Source: Elephas maximus indicus (taxonomy: Eukaryota; Chordata; Mammalia; Proboscidea; Elephantidae). Taken from it: DNA of 64,000 bases. Location of the stretch: NCBI RefSeq assembly GCF_024166365.1, contig NC_064821.1:106126349-106190348 (forward strand), written 5' to 3'. Below, one piece after another: positions 42,997 to 54,214 of this stretch. Positions within the stretch are counted from its first letter, which is position 1. The number at the start of each line of letters is the position of its first letter. The notes below the pieces were generated by a model. That model searched no databases. It was given only the letters and a program-made list of their open reading frames with translations, and was not told where the DNA came from. The position numbers and the translations under genes were made by a program.

Positions 42997-43964
42997 CCCA
43001 GAAGGTAATTTATGGTAAAATACATGAGACCGCCATTCCAGATGCCCTTCCCAGAATGAGTGGCTAAAAGCCTTGGGTGGTGTCTATTCACAAATTGAGC
43101 CATGAAAACCTCCCCTACGATTCCACTTTCTGATATGGGCACTGCTAATTCTTTGGCTGCGTAAACTAGGGATATCTAGCACCCCATTTAGATTAAAATC
43201 TAGACAAAACCTGCAGTAAGTATGCCTGGTTGTGGTTTTTCCACTAGTGCTTTGATGTAGTAGAACATTGCTCTAAGTTACTTTCATACAATCCCCAGCC
43301 TTTATGTTCATTCTGGAATCTTTGTACTGAAGACTAAAATAGACCTTGAGACAACATCTCACCAAGTAATTCTCAAGTGTAAGTCAGCTAGACAGCTGCA
43401 TTAGAATAATCTGAGGCTCTTATTGAAAATACAGTTTTCCAGACGTACTGTTGCAGAAGCTATGGTAATGGAATCCAGGAATCCACATTAGTAACAAGTT
43501 TCCCAAGTGATTCTGATCCTTAGCGAGGTCTGAGAACAATTGAATTCTATTTCTCTCCCCACCACCCAAACAGAAACTATTTTGACAAATGAGCCCACGT
43601 GCAGATATGCAATAAATAGTCACCTTTTTTTTTTTAATTTGGAATAGAAAAAACCCTCAAGTTACCAATATTAACTGCACGTCTTCATCCTATCATATGG
43701 ATTAGGATATTGCATTACAGGAAGGGTAATCGATCTTTCAAGTCAGTATCCAAAGTGTTCAAATTTAGGGAGTGGGATACAGCAATTGTAGGTTGCAGAC
43801 CAAGCAATAGTCAATATCAAACAAGTGGCTACATTGTTCTACCTGATAACTCGAACTCGAAGTAGGACTCTAGCACGTGGCTTCTATAATAGGAAGCACC
43901 AAGCCCAGGTCACTCAGAAGAGGGGGCCAGCCAAATCTGGGTGAGAGTTGGAACCTGAGTCAAG
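42997..43964. other. Unique sequence, about 1 kb
   Basis: No transposon or exon recognised; a T run at 43625-43635. Confidence 0.42.
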
Positions 43965-44074
43965 TAATTATAATAAATGTTAACTCTGATACAGGGCTTA
44001 GTATGTGGCAAGCCCTGTTCTAAACACTTTCCACATAGGAAATCATTTGATCGTGGAAGGAGCTCTTTAACATT

Positions 44075-44281
44075 TTTTTCCGGTTGTCATCAAGTAGACT
44101 CCAACTCACGGCAACTCCACTTGTGTCAGGGTAGAACTTCGCTCCACAGGGTTTTCAGTGACTAGTTTTTCAGAAGCAGATCCCAAGGACTTTCTTCCAA
44201 AACATTTCTGTGTGGACTTGAACACTCAACCTTTTGGCTAACAGCCAAGCAGCTTAACCATTTGCTGCACCCAGACTTTTC
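44075..44281 (-). mobile_element. AfroSINE, older subfamily
   Basis: Antisense: ttgtcatcaagtagactcca, ctccacagggttttcagtga, aaccttttggctaacagcca, gctgcacccagac. Confidence 0.88.
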
Positions 44282-44296
44282 AGAGATTTAATCATT

Positions 44297-44410
44297 TAAA
44301 TCTGTCTACCATGGGTGACCCTGTTGGCATGTGAAATACTGGTGGCGTAGCTTCCAGAATCACAGCAACAGGCAAGCCACCAGTGTACAACAAACTGACA
44401 GCCGAGTGGT
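44297..44410 (-). mobile_element. RTE 5' UTR fragment
   Basis: Antisense RTE 5' UTR only: aaatctgtctaccatgggtg, ctggtggcgtagcttccaga, caacaggcaagccaccagtg. No RTE 3' end adjoins it, so it is a broken piece of an RTE or deleted unit. Confidence 0.75.
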
Positions 44411-44664
44411 GGTTAATCCTGACAGCACCATATATTAACACAATGAATGCATGCCTCCTGCGTTTGTTCACTGGCCTCGCCTGCCCTCCCACGGTGAGGT
44501 GTTTTCATAAGTGCATTATGCTAATTTTTTACAGCAACATGGGGAAGAGGATTGGCATGGTGGCATTTGTGAGGATGCCTCGTCAGGGGAGGGCACTGCC
44601 GGCAAACACAGAAGGCATGCATTGTTTGCATAAATATACAGTTGTCCTTTAACAAAAAAAAAAA
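44411..44664. other. Unassigned sequence
   Basis: Follows the RTE fragment; ends in an A run (44654-44667). May be part of the inserted block, but no family recognised. Confidence 0.35.
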
Positions 44665-44879
44665 AAATTAACATAGGCACTATTATTAAGCCCATTTTTA
44701 AAAATGAGGAAACTAAAACACGGAGGGGTTAAGTAAATTGTGCAAGGTCGCACAGCTAGTGAGTGGCTCAGCTAGGATTTGAACCCGATCAGGTAGGGTG
44801 GCTTTAGAATCCACGTCTTTAATCATTAAACCACATTACTTTCTCAGTGGGTTGATTAGGTTGGGACTAGTCAACAGGG

Positions 44880-45035
44880 AGAGCTGCCTTGGTGGCACAG
44901 TGGTTAAGAGCCCAGGCTGCTAACCAAAAGACTGGCAGTTTGAATCCACCAGCCACTTCTTGGAAACCCTGTTGGGCAGTTCTACTCTGTACTAGAGGGT
45001 CACTATGAATTGGTATGGACATAATGACAACTGGT
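44880..45035 (+). mobile_element. AfroSINE with 12-bp TSD
   Basis: Sense: gagctgccttggtggcacag to taatgacaactggt; perfect TSD tagtcaacaggg at 44868-44879 and 45036-45047. Confidence 0.95.
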
Positions 45036-45047
45036 TAGTCAACAGGG

Positions 45048-45309
45048 GAGGTGAAACTCTCGATAGAAAAGACGAAAATCCAGACATATGCACAAGATCA
45101 GGCTAGAAGGGATTAAAAGAAAACTGCATCTTGTTGAACACCAGAGCACTTCAGCCACAATGCATTCCAGAGCTTATAGCAGCAAGACCAATGCCAGACC
45201 AGCCCCACACCCATGGATGGTTGTCCCTGCGCTGGAAATGACTGGCTCAGGAAAGAAGGGTTTGGGCTTTTAGGTGTAATGGGCATCTAGGACTCACCCG
45301 AAGACCCAA
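45048..45309. other. Unassigned sequence
   Basis: Nothing recognised; short frame at 45088-45273 without a domain. Confidence 0.4.
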
Positions 45310-45765
45310 CACTAGCAATGACAGTAGTAATTCCTGCTATTTAGTCATGCCTACTGTATTCCAGGGAGTCCCTGGGTGGTGTAAACGATCAACATGCTTG
45401 GCTGCTAATGGAAGGGTTGGAAGTTTGAGTCCACGAAGAGGCACCTCAGAAGAAAGGCTTGGCAATCTAACTCCAAAACATCAGCCATTAAAAACCCTAT
45501 GGAGCACAGTTCTACTTCATGGGGTCACCATGAGTCACAGTTACCTCAACGGCAACTGGTTTACTCTGTTCCAGACACTGAGCTAAGCACTTCATGTATA
45601 TTATCTCATTTAATTCTTGTTCCACAAGATCAGCGTTAATAAACTTATTTTTAGTTGGGGAAACCAAGGTTCCGAGGTTTAGATGACTTCAGAGATAATA
45701 ACTGGCAGTGCCAGTTTCTGATTCTGGTCATTCTGACTCTTAATCCCAATGCCAGTAGTTTTTAA
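45310..45765 (-). repeat. MIR SINE split by a SINE
   Basis: Antisense MIR: ttagtcatgcctactgtatt at the left; agacactgagctaagcactt, ttatctcatttaattcttgt, ctggcagtgccagtttctga at the right. Confidence 0.87.
45365..45561 (+). mobile_element. AfroSINE, older subfamily
   Basis: Sense: ggagtccctgggtggtgtaa, aggcacctcagaagaaaggc, catggggtcaccatgagtca, cggcaactggtt. TSD tactgtattccag / tactctgttccag (45352-45364, 45562-45574). Confidence 0.93.
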
Positions 45766-46309
45766 CAGTCTTTGGATCATGGATCCCTCTGAGCATGTGA
45801 ATAAAGCTATGAGCACTCTCCCTAGAAAAATGCACACAAACAAAATTTTGCATAAAATTTTATGGGGCTTACCAATCCTCTGGAGTAGGAAGTAATGTGG
45901 AAGCACAGGGTAAACTTGAGTTTTTTTCCTAAAGCATCAATATCTCAAGTATGTTATAGAGTGAAGATACATTATAAAGTAAAAGCAAATTTTGTGTAAA
46001 CTTCTAAGCTAAAGCACATACTTCAAATAAAATTTTACATGGTGCAGGTTACACTGGGCTAAGCTGTCATGGGAATAAGTTCTTGGTCCTTTGACTAGGG
46101 GTAAGGAGGCTGCACCAGGCTCCCTCTCTCTCTTCCTGGGGACAGGTTTGATTGATGGGGGAAGAGGAAAAGAGTTTGTGAAGAGATACAAAGAAGCAGG
46201 CTGAGGACACCTGAGAGCAGAGTTCTGGAACTCAGGTGCATCCAGGGATCAGGCAAATAATGAAAAGACTGAGGCAGACCTGGTATGATAGGACAGGATG
46301 GGGCAGGGT
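45766..46309. other. Unassigned sequence
   Basis: No repeat or exon recognised. Confidence 0.4.
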
Positions 46310-46377
46310 GGAGGGAATCTTCTAAAAGTGGAAATCAGATTATATCTTCCCCTTCTTAAAACCCTCAAATATTGCTA

Positions 46378-46455
46378 AACATAATCAATGTCACTGAATG
46401 GTACATGTGAAGAATGTTGACATGGCAAAAGTTTTGTTACATAAATATTTGCCAC
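46378..46455 (+). mobile_element. L1 3' end scrap
   Basis: Sense: ataatcaatgtcactgaatg, tggcaaaagttttgttacat. Near-repeated L2 sequence on both sides fits a short 5'-truncated insertion. Confidence 0.65.
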
Positions 46456-46514
46456 ACACACAAATCCACCTAAACTAAAACCTTGAATGGCATCCATCTC
46501 ACTTAAAATGAAAT

Positions 46515-46930
46515 TGACACTATATCAAAAAGATGGAAACAACCTAAATGCCCATCAACAGATGAATGGGTAAACAAATTGTGAAACGTACGTACAGTGG
46601 AATACTACACAACTATGAAGAATAATGAGGAGTCTGTGAAACATAATGTGGATGAATCTGGAGGACACTATGCTGGGTAAAATAACTCAATCACCAAAAG
46701 ACAAATATTGTATGGTTCCACTATTATAAAAAGTCAAGAATAGATACACACACAGAAAGCAAAGTTCTTTGATGGTTACCAGGGATGGGAGGGAGACGGA
46801 GGGCAAATCACTTTCTAGATAGTAGACACTCGTTACATTTGGTGGCGGGAAGGGCAAAACCAAATATGGGTGAAGTCAGCACAACTTGACCAAGGTAAAC
46901 GAAGACACTAAGAAGTACATCAAAAAATAA
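46515..46930 (+). mobile_element. L1 LINE ORF2 end and 3' UTR
   Basis: Sense: aaagatggaaacaacctaaa, cccatcaacagatgaatggg, gtggaatactacacaactat, gatgaatctggaggacacta, ggttaccagggatgggaggg, A-rich end aaaaaataaaataaaaaat. Confidence 0.85.
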
Positions 46931-47442
46931 AATAAAAAATTTTTCTGGCTCCCAAAGCTGTGCATGATCTGGGTACTGTCAACTTGTCTAGCCTAATCCC
47001 CCACCTTCCCCTTACTTAGGACACTGTAGCCACAATGACCTTATTCCTCAAACACAGCTGGCTCCCTCTCCTCTTGGGGCCTTGGCGCTAAACAGCTCCT
47101 TGACTGGAATACTTCTGCCCCTGACCTTGTGCATGGTGGGCTCCTTACCACTCAGCTCTTGGTTTAATTAACATCACCTCCTGAGAAAGAAGCCTCTAAT
47201 CCAAAAGAGCCATAGGATCACTCTCAGCCACAGCACCCTGTTTAATTCTTGGCATAGCCCTCTTCACTGTCCGATATTGTTCTTGATTTTTATTGGTTTG
47301 CCTAACAACTGTGTCCCTCCACTAGCTATAAGCTCCAATAAGCAGACACCTACGTAGTCTTACTCCACTGTCTCTGCCAGCCTCTGAGACCACATCTGGT
47401 GTGTGGTTGGAATTAATAAATATTAGTTGAAAGAATAAAAAA

Positions 47443-47767
47443 CAAAACCAAACCCAGTGACATCAAGTCAATTCCTATTCATAGAGACCCTATAGGACAG
47501 AGTACAACTGCCCTATAGGGTTTCCTAGGCTGTAAATTTTTAAGGAAGCAGACTTCCATATCTTTCTTCCATATCTCAGAACACACTTCCAAAAACCCTG
47601 GATTTGGGGGCAAAAGACTGAGTGCTCCATAGGGTTTTCAATGGCTGATTTTTCAGAAGCAGATACCCAAGACTTTTTTTCCAAGGTGCCTTTCAGTAGA
47701 CTCCAACTGACAACCTTTCAGTTAGCAGCCGAGCATATTAGCTGTTTGCACCATCCAGGATCTCCTG
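47443..47767 (-). mobile_element. Two joined AfroSINE pieces of different subfamilies
   Basis: Left 47443-47575 is antisense 3' part of a younger longer form (tgacatcaagtcaattccta, tagggtttcctaggctgtaa). Right 47622-47767 is an older-subfamily head and middle (ccatagggttttcaatggct, gttagcagccgagcatatta, ccatccaggatctcc). The 50 bp between are unassigned. Confidence 0.85.
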
Positions 47768-48012
47768 CCTATGTACAAACTTAACATAAATACAGACCCA
47801 AAGCCCACTTGTTCCAGGGCATCCCTGTGAATGCAGTATGTGCATTCGAGGGCCGGAAGTTCACTGCACCCACTCTGTTCAATACAGAGACCTTCTTACA
47901 TACAGCTGAGCAAATATGCTTCCTCTTTCACGTAACACGTCTCCAGAGATTGAAGACAAGTGTAACAGATCTCTTTAGCATTTCTTGCTCTTTAGGCATT
48001 CTTAGCTCATGG
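47768..48012. other. Unassigned sequence
   Basis: Nothing recognised between the SINE pieces and the RTE end. Confidence 0.4.
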
Positions 48013-48390
48013 TTGTTGTTGTTAAGTGCCGTCAAGTCAATTCTGACTCATAGCAACCCCTGTACAACAGAACGGAACACTGCCCAGTCCTATGCCATCC
48101 TCACAATCATTGCTATGTTTGAGCCCATTGTTGTAGCCACTGTGCTAATCCACCTCACTGAGGATCTTTCTCTTTTTCATTGACCCTCTGCTTTACCAAG
48201 CATGGTTCCCTTCTCTAGGAACTGGTGTCTCCTGATAACATGTCCAAAGTACATGGGATGAAGCCTCATCATCCTTGCTTCTAAGGAGCATTCTGGCTGT
48301 ACTTCTTCCAATACAGATTTGTTCATTCCTCTGGGAGTCCATGGTATAGTCAATGTTCTTTGCTGATACAATTATCGCAAAGCATCAGTA
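48013..48390 (-). mobile_element. RTE LINE 3' end, 5'-truncated
   Basis: Antisense: gttgttgttgttaagtgccg, catcctcacaatcattgcta, ctgctttaccaagcatggtt, ctgataacatgtccaaagta, gagcattctggctgtacttc. Matches the reverse complement of about 57010-57385. Only 3' UTR and the last ORF2 codons remain. Confidence 0.9.
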
Positions 48391-49364
48391 ACTTCCCCCA
48401 AATCACATAGTCGGGACAGCTGTCTATCTAACCCCTAGTTCACGTGCTTGACATCACCCTGCTAAAACTTTCTTATCCTCCGGACATCCGAATCATGCCA
48501 ATGGGATGCTGAGGTCTGGGTGTCCTTTCCCTGGACAGAGATACACTGTCAGCTTTTTCCTCTCAGATTCTTCATTTTTTACATTTCAGGCTGATAATCT
48601 AGCCCTTTCTGACTTGATACCTTCTCTCTTTATGTATGTTAATACCATTGCTTACGCCACACTCGAACTTTTGTTTGCTTTCCCAGCTTCTGGCCTTGAA
48701 GGTGCCTTTGCAGTTAGAATGGACTAGAGGGCAACAGGGGCAAACCCATGCTTAAGAGTTAATTTTGTAATGTAAATGTTTGGGTTTGGGGAGGTTCCTT
48801 ACTGATGCCTGTAACCTCCCTTAATGATCACCTGAAACCCCTAAATATTTTTCAAGTTTGCTGACATAAAACTAGGCTCGTATCCTTGTGCCATTGATTT
48901 TTTTTTTTTTTTTTTTTAATCTAAACACAGAGCTTTGGTAATATCCCTGTGGGATTTCATCTTGTGGTTTTGAACCAGTGTTCTTGCTTGTCAAGATTAT
49001 TTTAAATCTTGATTTTATCATCTGCGGTATTAGCTATTCCTCCCAGCCTTCTGTCATCTGTAGATTTTATTAAATGAAACATCCATTCCTCGTTCAAATA
49101 ATTGATAGAAATGTTGAACTGCATAGGGCCAAGTATAGATAGCTTGACTGGAGGGATTTAAACAAAAGAAAAAGTATAGTTCTGGACTAAGCATGAGAAT
49201 CAGAATGTAGCTACTAGAATTGTCCACAGAGACACAACTGTGAAGAGTGTCTTTCCACCCTCCCCGCCCCGCTCCCCACCCCCCCATGTTTTCCATGATG
49301 CCACAAGCAGGCAAATGCACTAAGGTCCTTATCACCACTTTTGATGTTGCTTTTCATGTATGAC
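48391..49364. other. Mostly unassigned
   Basis: A short antisense MIR-like piece at about 48390-48475 (cccaaatcacatagtcggga). T runs at 48899-48917. No exon recognised; frame 48506-48727 has no domain. Confidence 0.42.
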
Positions 49365-49580
49365 CATAAAACCAAAAAAAAAAAAACCTTTACCATCAAG
49401 TCGATTCCTACTCATAGTGACCCTATAGAACAGGGTAGAACCACTCCAAAGCATTTCCAAGGCTGAAGTCTTTGCAGAAGCTGACTACCACATCTTCTCC
49501 CAGAGAGTAGCTGGTGGGTTTAAACCACCCACCTTTTGGTTAGCAGCTGAGCACTTAACCACTGCACCATCAAGGCCTTT
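49365..49580 (-). mobile_element. AfroSINE, longer form
   Basis: Antisense: accatcaagtcgattcctac, aaggctgaagtctttgcaga, gttagcagctgagcacttaa, gcaccatcaaggcc. A long A run precedes it. Confidence 0.92.
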
Positions 49581-49604
49581 TATACGTCCTTATTTTCTAC
49601 AAAT

Positions 49605-50100
49605 CATTTCCTCAATAGTCAACAAACATTTATTGATTACTTACTATGTAAAAATCACTGTGCAAAAAAGAACAGACAGACCAGAAATAATAAGAATATT
49701 CATGCATTGTGAAGACTGTAATCAATGTCACCGAACAACTTGCGCAGAAATTGTTGAGTGGGAATGTAAACTGCTGTGTAAACCTTCACCAAAAACACAA
49801 TAAAATATTATTTAAGAAAAAAATCACTGTGCATATGTGGTAGGGTTACAGAATTGGGAAAAATAGCCAATCAAACTGACCACTGTGGAGAAGTGATATG
49901 GGAGACCACAGAAGAGACACAACTATGCTGGATAAGAGGCCAAGAAAGGCTTCCTGAAAGAGGTGGTACCTGGGATAAATTTGAAGGTCAAGCATGAATT
50001 GACCAAACAGAGAGTCAGAGCTGGGAAGTGTCATGAGTTAAGGTCACAAAGGGCCCCTAAGCCATGTTAGGAGACTGGATTAGTAATGTTAAATGTTGTA
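49605..50100 (-). repeat. L2 LINE, split by an L1 tail
   Basis: Antisense L2: gtcaacaaacatttattgat; after the L1 piece gccaagaaaggcttcctgaa, gataaatttgaaggtcaagc. Confidence 0.82.
49665..49819 (+). mobile_element. 155-bp truncated L1 3' end
   Basis: Sense: gaagactgtaatcaatgtca, aactgctgtgtaaaccttca, ccaaaaacacaataaaatat. A perfect 14-bp TSD aaaatcactgtgca at 49651-49664 and 49820-49833. Confidence 0.9.
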
Positions 50101-50901
50101 ATTAAAGACTCAATGCATGAAATCTTCCCCATCCACTTCAACTTTCACCAATCCCTCCTGCTTTAGAAATCATACAGCAATCTTTCTCCATTCAGTTCAG
50201 TTTTCCCTTAATTGTATGCTGTCTTGTATTTTTGCCTCATTAACGTCTATGTGCATTTTCCAAAATTCAAACCTGTTGACGTTGAGTCAATTCCAACTCA
50301 CGTCAACCCCATGTATTAAAGCTGCAATTTCATGGAAAGGCCTGGAGGACTGGGATTATATCTCATATTCTCGTTGTCTCCTCACACACCATCGCACAGT
50401 TCTGGACACCAAACTGGTAGAGAACAAAGTCTTGATCAGTTGAATAGAGACAGCAGCAATGCAGCTGACAACAGCAATGTAATGGCAGGCAGTCACAGTG
50501 GGAAGTCAGAGTGGAGGGTGACAGCCAGGAAAAATAACTTAGTCTGGAAGACTGGGAGGTAAATTCCATGAAGGCAGGGGTCACATCTGTGATGATCCTC
50601 TCTTTGTCCCAGGTGGCCAGCAGAATGCCTAGTTTTATCTTTTGATAAAATAAACAAAACATGCTTTACTCTTCTCAGAAGAGCTGTAGATCATACTTAC
50701 CATCTGTACGTTCAGTCTTACTTTTCAAGGACAGAATATGCATTTGGAGTTCTTTCTTTAAACTGGCTGACCAACTGCTGCTAACTTTATGTGCAATTTC
50801 TTTATTCATGTCTCCATATAGTAATGAGTTCCTGAGCTGGGCTTAGAGCTGGGTCCACACACAAACCATTGATCTTTTTGCTTTATCTAACCAGTCAGGA
50901 T
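50101..50901. other. Diverged L2-like and unassigned sequence
   Basis: Sense L2-like pieces at about 50330-50445 and 50550-50640 (taaattccatgaaggcaggg). An antisense SINE scrap at 50270-50322 (ctgttgacgttgagtcaatt). No gene. Confidence 0.5.
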
Positions 50902-51092
50902 GGAGTTCTTGGGTCATGCAAATGATTAATGTGCTCGGCTGCTAACCAAAAGTTGGAGGTTTGAGTCCACCCAGAGACACGTCATAACAGAGCCCTGGTG
51001 ATCTACTACGAAAAACTCAGCCATTGCAAATCCTATAGATGATGAACACGGGGTCACCATGAGTCAAAATCAATTTGACAGCAACTGTTTAC
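50902..51092 (+). mobile_element. AfroSINE, older subfamily
   Basis: Sense: ggagttcttgggtcatgcaa, gctcggctgctaaccaaaag, gagtccacccagagacacgt, ggggtcaccatgagtcaaaa, gacagcaactgttt. Confidence 0.9.
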
Positions 51093-51369
51093 TGGTAACT
51101 AGTAAGGATACATAGACAAGGGATAGCAAATAGATTAGATCTTCCATGACAAGTCAGTCAGGTTTATTGAGAATGGCTGACTGGGCTCTGTGGGAAAGTG
51201 TGCCACAATCTATTAGTGATGTCTCTGAGACACAGGTGAAGGATGTGGTGATTGGAAAGTACAAGGGCCATTGCCTTTCACGTGGGTTCCTGAAAGATTT
51301 TTGGCACAAGGATCACAGCTTAAATGCTCAACACAACTTTTACCTTATAAATTGTGTGCATGAAGTTCC
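51093..51369. other. Unassigned sequence
   Basis: Nothing recognised. Confidence 0.4.
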
Positions 51370-51526
51370 ATTCTTTTTGTTAACCATTTTATTATGAAAT
51401 AAAATATATGCCTAAACGTTTACTAAACAAAAGTGTACAAAATATATGAACATAAATATACAGTAAACAATTGGTCCAAAGTAAACCACTCAGGTCAACA
51501 AAAAGAATATGACCAGCATCTCAGAG

Positions 51527-51696
51527 GGAACCTTGGTGGCCTAGTGGTTAAATGCCACGGCTGCTAACCAAGAGGTTGGCAGTTCAAATCTACCAGGTGC
51601 TCCTTGGAAACTCTATGGGGCAGTTCTACTCTGTCCTCTAGAGGGTCGCTATGAGTCGGAATCGACTGGAGGGCAGTGGGTTTTTTTTTTTTTTAG
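51527..51696 (+). mobile_element. AfroSINE in L1
   Basis: Sense: ggaaccttggtggcctagtg to ggcagtgggtttttttttt. Flanks agcatctcaga / agtatcttaga form the TSD. Confidence 0.93.
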
Positions 51697-52077
51697 TATC
51701 TTAGAAAATCCTCCCGTTTGTCTTTTACAAAACGACACTACCCACCATTATCTTGATTTGTTATGGATATCACTTTCCTATTTCCCTTTATAGTTTTAGT
51801 TTTGTTGTGTGTCATAAGTATATATAGAGATAAAACAAAACATTTGTCATTTCAACATTTTTTACATGTACAATGCGGTGATATGAATTACGTTCGTCAT
51901 GTTCTGAACCATCACCATCATCCGTTTCCAAATTATTCCAACACCCTTAGCAAAAGCTCGCTACCCCATAAACAATGACCCCCTCTCTCCCCTTCCCTCC
52001 TATTCCCGGCGACTACTAATAAACTCTGGTTTCTGTACATTAACCTATTCCAAATATTTCATATCCTTTATAGTTTT

Positions 52078-52247
52078 GGAAACCCTGGTGGTGTAGTGGT
52101 TAAGTGCTACAGCTGCTAACCAAAGGGCCGGCAGTTCAAATTCACCAGGCGCTCCTTGGAAACTCTACAGGGCAGCTCTACTCTGTCCTATAGGGTCACT
52201 ATGAGTCAGAATCTACTCGACGGCTCTGGGTTTGGTTTTGGTTTTGG
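52078..52247 (+). mobile_element. AfroSINE in L1
   Basis: Sense: ggaaaccctggtggtgtagt to ggttttggttttgg; perfect TSD tttatagtttt (52067-52077, 52248-52258). Confidence 0.95.
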
Positions 52248-52422
52248 TTTATAGTTTTATCACCTAAGTATGCATCTCTCATCACCATAGTTTGCTTTTG
52301 CCTGTTTTTGTTTTGTTTTGTTAGTATTTTAAATCAATTGAATCATATAGTATATATTATTTGTGCTGGGCTTCTTTTGGTCAATGTTATGTTTCTGAGA
52401 TTGACCCATTTACCACTGCTAG

Positions 52423-52582
52423 AACTGGTGGCACAGTGGTTAAGAGCTTGGCTGCCAACCAAAAGGCTGGCGGTTTGAATCCACCAGCTGTTCCTTGAAA
52501 ACCCTTTGGGGCAGTTCTAGTCCGTCCTATAGGGTCGCTATGAGTCGGAATCGACTCAACGGCACTGGGTTTGGTTTTTTGG
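52423..52582 (+). mobile_element. AfroSINE in L1
   Basis: Sense: gaactggtggcacagtggtt, ggtttgaatccaccagctgt, cgctatgagtcggaatcgac, ggtttggttttttgg. Its first few bases are lost. Confidence 0.92.
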
Positions 52583-52587
52583 TATAT

Positions 52588-52757
52588 GTAAACAAACCAA
52601 GCCAATTGCCATCAAATCAATTCCAACTCATAGTGACCCTATAGGACAGAATAGAACTGCCCCATAGAGTTTCCAAGGAGCACCTGGTGGATTCAAACTG
52701 CCAAACTTTTGGTTAGCAGCTGTAGCACTTAACTACTATGCCATCAGGGTTTCCATA
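52588..52757 (-). mobile_element. AfroSINE, opposite to its neighbour
   Basis: Antisense: attgccatcaaatcaattcc to gccatcagggtttcc, abutting the sense copy to give a tail-to-tail pair with about 130-bp complementary arms. Confidence 0.93.
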
Positions 52758-52768
52758 AGTGTAAAGCA

Positions 52769-52839
52769 GGGCCTATAGGAATATGAACTTGGGACCTCTC
52801 ACACTCAAAGCTAGAATCATACGACTAGACCATCGATCC
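52769..52839 (-). pseudogene. tRNA-Pro-like pseudogene
   Basis: Read on the minus strand: ggatcgatggtctagtcgta, tgattctagctttgagtgtg, agaggtcccaagttcatatt, cctataggcc. This tracks nuclear tRNA-Pro along its whole 71-72 nt, with A box (tggtctagtcgtatg), the anticodon loop where TGG now reads TGA, and a B box degraded to agttcatatt. Acceptor pairing is damaged, so it is not a working tRNA. Probably a retroposed tRNA. Confidence 0.7.
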
Positions 52840-52843
52840 AGGT

Positions 52844-52878
52844 GTGTACATATATGTGTGTGTGTGTGTGTGTGTGTA
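52844..52878. repeat. TG dinucleotide repeat
   Basis: tgtacatatatgtgtgtgtg continuing as TG to 52876. A complementary acacac run follows the next SINE at about 53031-53058. Confidence 0.85.
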
Positions 52879-53030
52879 CCCATTGCAGTCAAGTTGACTC
52901 CAACTCACAGCAACCCTATAGGATAGAATAGAGCTGCCACACAGGGTTTCCAAGGAGTGACTGGTGGATTTGAACTGCCAACCTTTTGGTTAGCAGCCAA
53001 GCTCTTAACCGCTGCGCCACCAGGGCTATA
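52879..53030 (-). mobile_element. AfroSINE between dinucleotide runs
   Basis: Antisense: attgcagtcaagttgactcc to gcgccaccagggct. Bounded by TG repeat at left and CA repeat at right. Confidence 0.92.
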
Positions 53031-53214
53031 CACACACGCACACACACACAAACACACAATTTTATTTATCTAATTGATATGTGATGGATATTTGGGTTAT
53101 TATCAATTTTTACTGAGTAATGCTCCTAAGAACTTCCTCCTACACATCTCTTGGAGCACATATTTCTGTTGATTCTATTCCTGGAGAGGACTTGCTGGGT
53201 GATAAGGTATTATT

Positions 53215-53421
53215 GGAGTCCCTAGTTGGTGTAAATGGTTAGTGTTCTTGGCTGCTAACTCAAAGGTTGGTGGTTCAAAGCCACCCAGAGGCACTTTGTA
53301 AGTAAGTCTTTGCAATCTACTTGTGAAAAATCAGCCATTGAAAATGCTCTGGAGCACAGTTCTATTCTTACACACACGGGGTCGTCATGGGTCAGAATCA
53401 ACTCCACAGCAATAAGCTGGT
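53215..53421 (+). mobile_element. AfroSINE, older subfamily, in L1
   Basis: Sense: ggagtccctagttggtgtaa to ccacagcaataagctggt; perfect 12-bp TSD taaggtattatt (53203-53214, 53422-53433). Confidence 0.95.
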
Positions 53422-54214
53422 TAAGGTATTATTATGTTCAAAATTAGTAGATAAAGTCAAACTGTTTTCCATAGTAGTTGCATCAATTTCACTTCCACGT
53501 ATGAGGATGTTCACTGCTCCACATTCCTCCCAACCCTTAAATTTGTCAGTCTTTTTTCATTCTAGCCTTCCTGACAAGTATGTGACATTTATTGCGGTTT
53601 TAATTTTTGTTCCCTGATGACAAAAAAGATTGAGCACATTTTTATGTATTTATTGACCATTTGAATATCCTCTTTTGTAAAGTGCCTGTTCAGGTCTCTT
53701 GCTATTTTTCTACTGGATTTGTCATTTTCTTTTTCAATTACAGCGGTAATTTTTATCTATTCTGAACATAAGTCTTTATCAGTTATATCTGCTACAGATA
53801 TCCTCTCTCATTTGGTGTCTTTCTTCCCACTCTCCTAATGCTATCTTCAGAGAAAAAGAAACACTTCATTTTAATGTAACCCATTACATTAATATTGTCC
53901 TTTAGATTGTGTGCTTTATTTTGTCTTCTTTAAAATTATTTTTTCTATCCCAAGTTTATGAGGATAGTATCCTATTTTACCTTCTAAAAGCTTTGTTATT
54001 TTATCTTTCGTTTTTAGATCTATGTCAACTCAGAATTCACTGTTTTTGTTTTTTGTTTGTTTTGGGGTCTGGTGTAAGGCAGTAGTCTTTTTATTTATTT
54101 ATTTATTTTCTGTAAGAATAGTCAACTGACGCAGTTTTGGGAAAAAACAGCACTGGAGAGGTGGCTTTGCTTTGAACCAAGTGTCCATATATGCATGGGT
54201 CTTTTTCTGGGCTC

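Larger units (their letters stand above)
43965..44845 (-). repeat. MIR SINE split by insertions
   Basis: Antisense MIR: cttagtatgtggcaagccct, gttctaaacactttccacat; resumes at about 44665 with cccatttttaaaaatgagga, gcacagctagtgagtggctc, aggatttgaacccgatcagg. Confidence 0.85.
46310..47440 (+). repeat. L2 LINE, split by L1 pieces
   Basis: Sense L2: ggaaatcagattatatcttc, aaaccttgaatggcatccat, ctgaccttgtgcatggtggg, tgtccctccactagctataa, ggaattaataaatattagtt. Interrupted at about 46378-46455 and 46515-46930. Confidence 0.8.

Noticed and set aside
52844-53058. CRISPR-like or other regular repeat array
   Set aside because: Only TG and CA microsatellites flank a SINE; there are no regular spacers, and the genome is mammalian.
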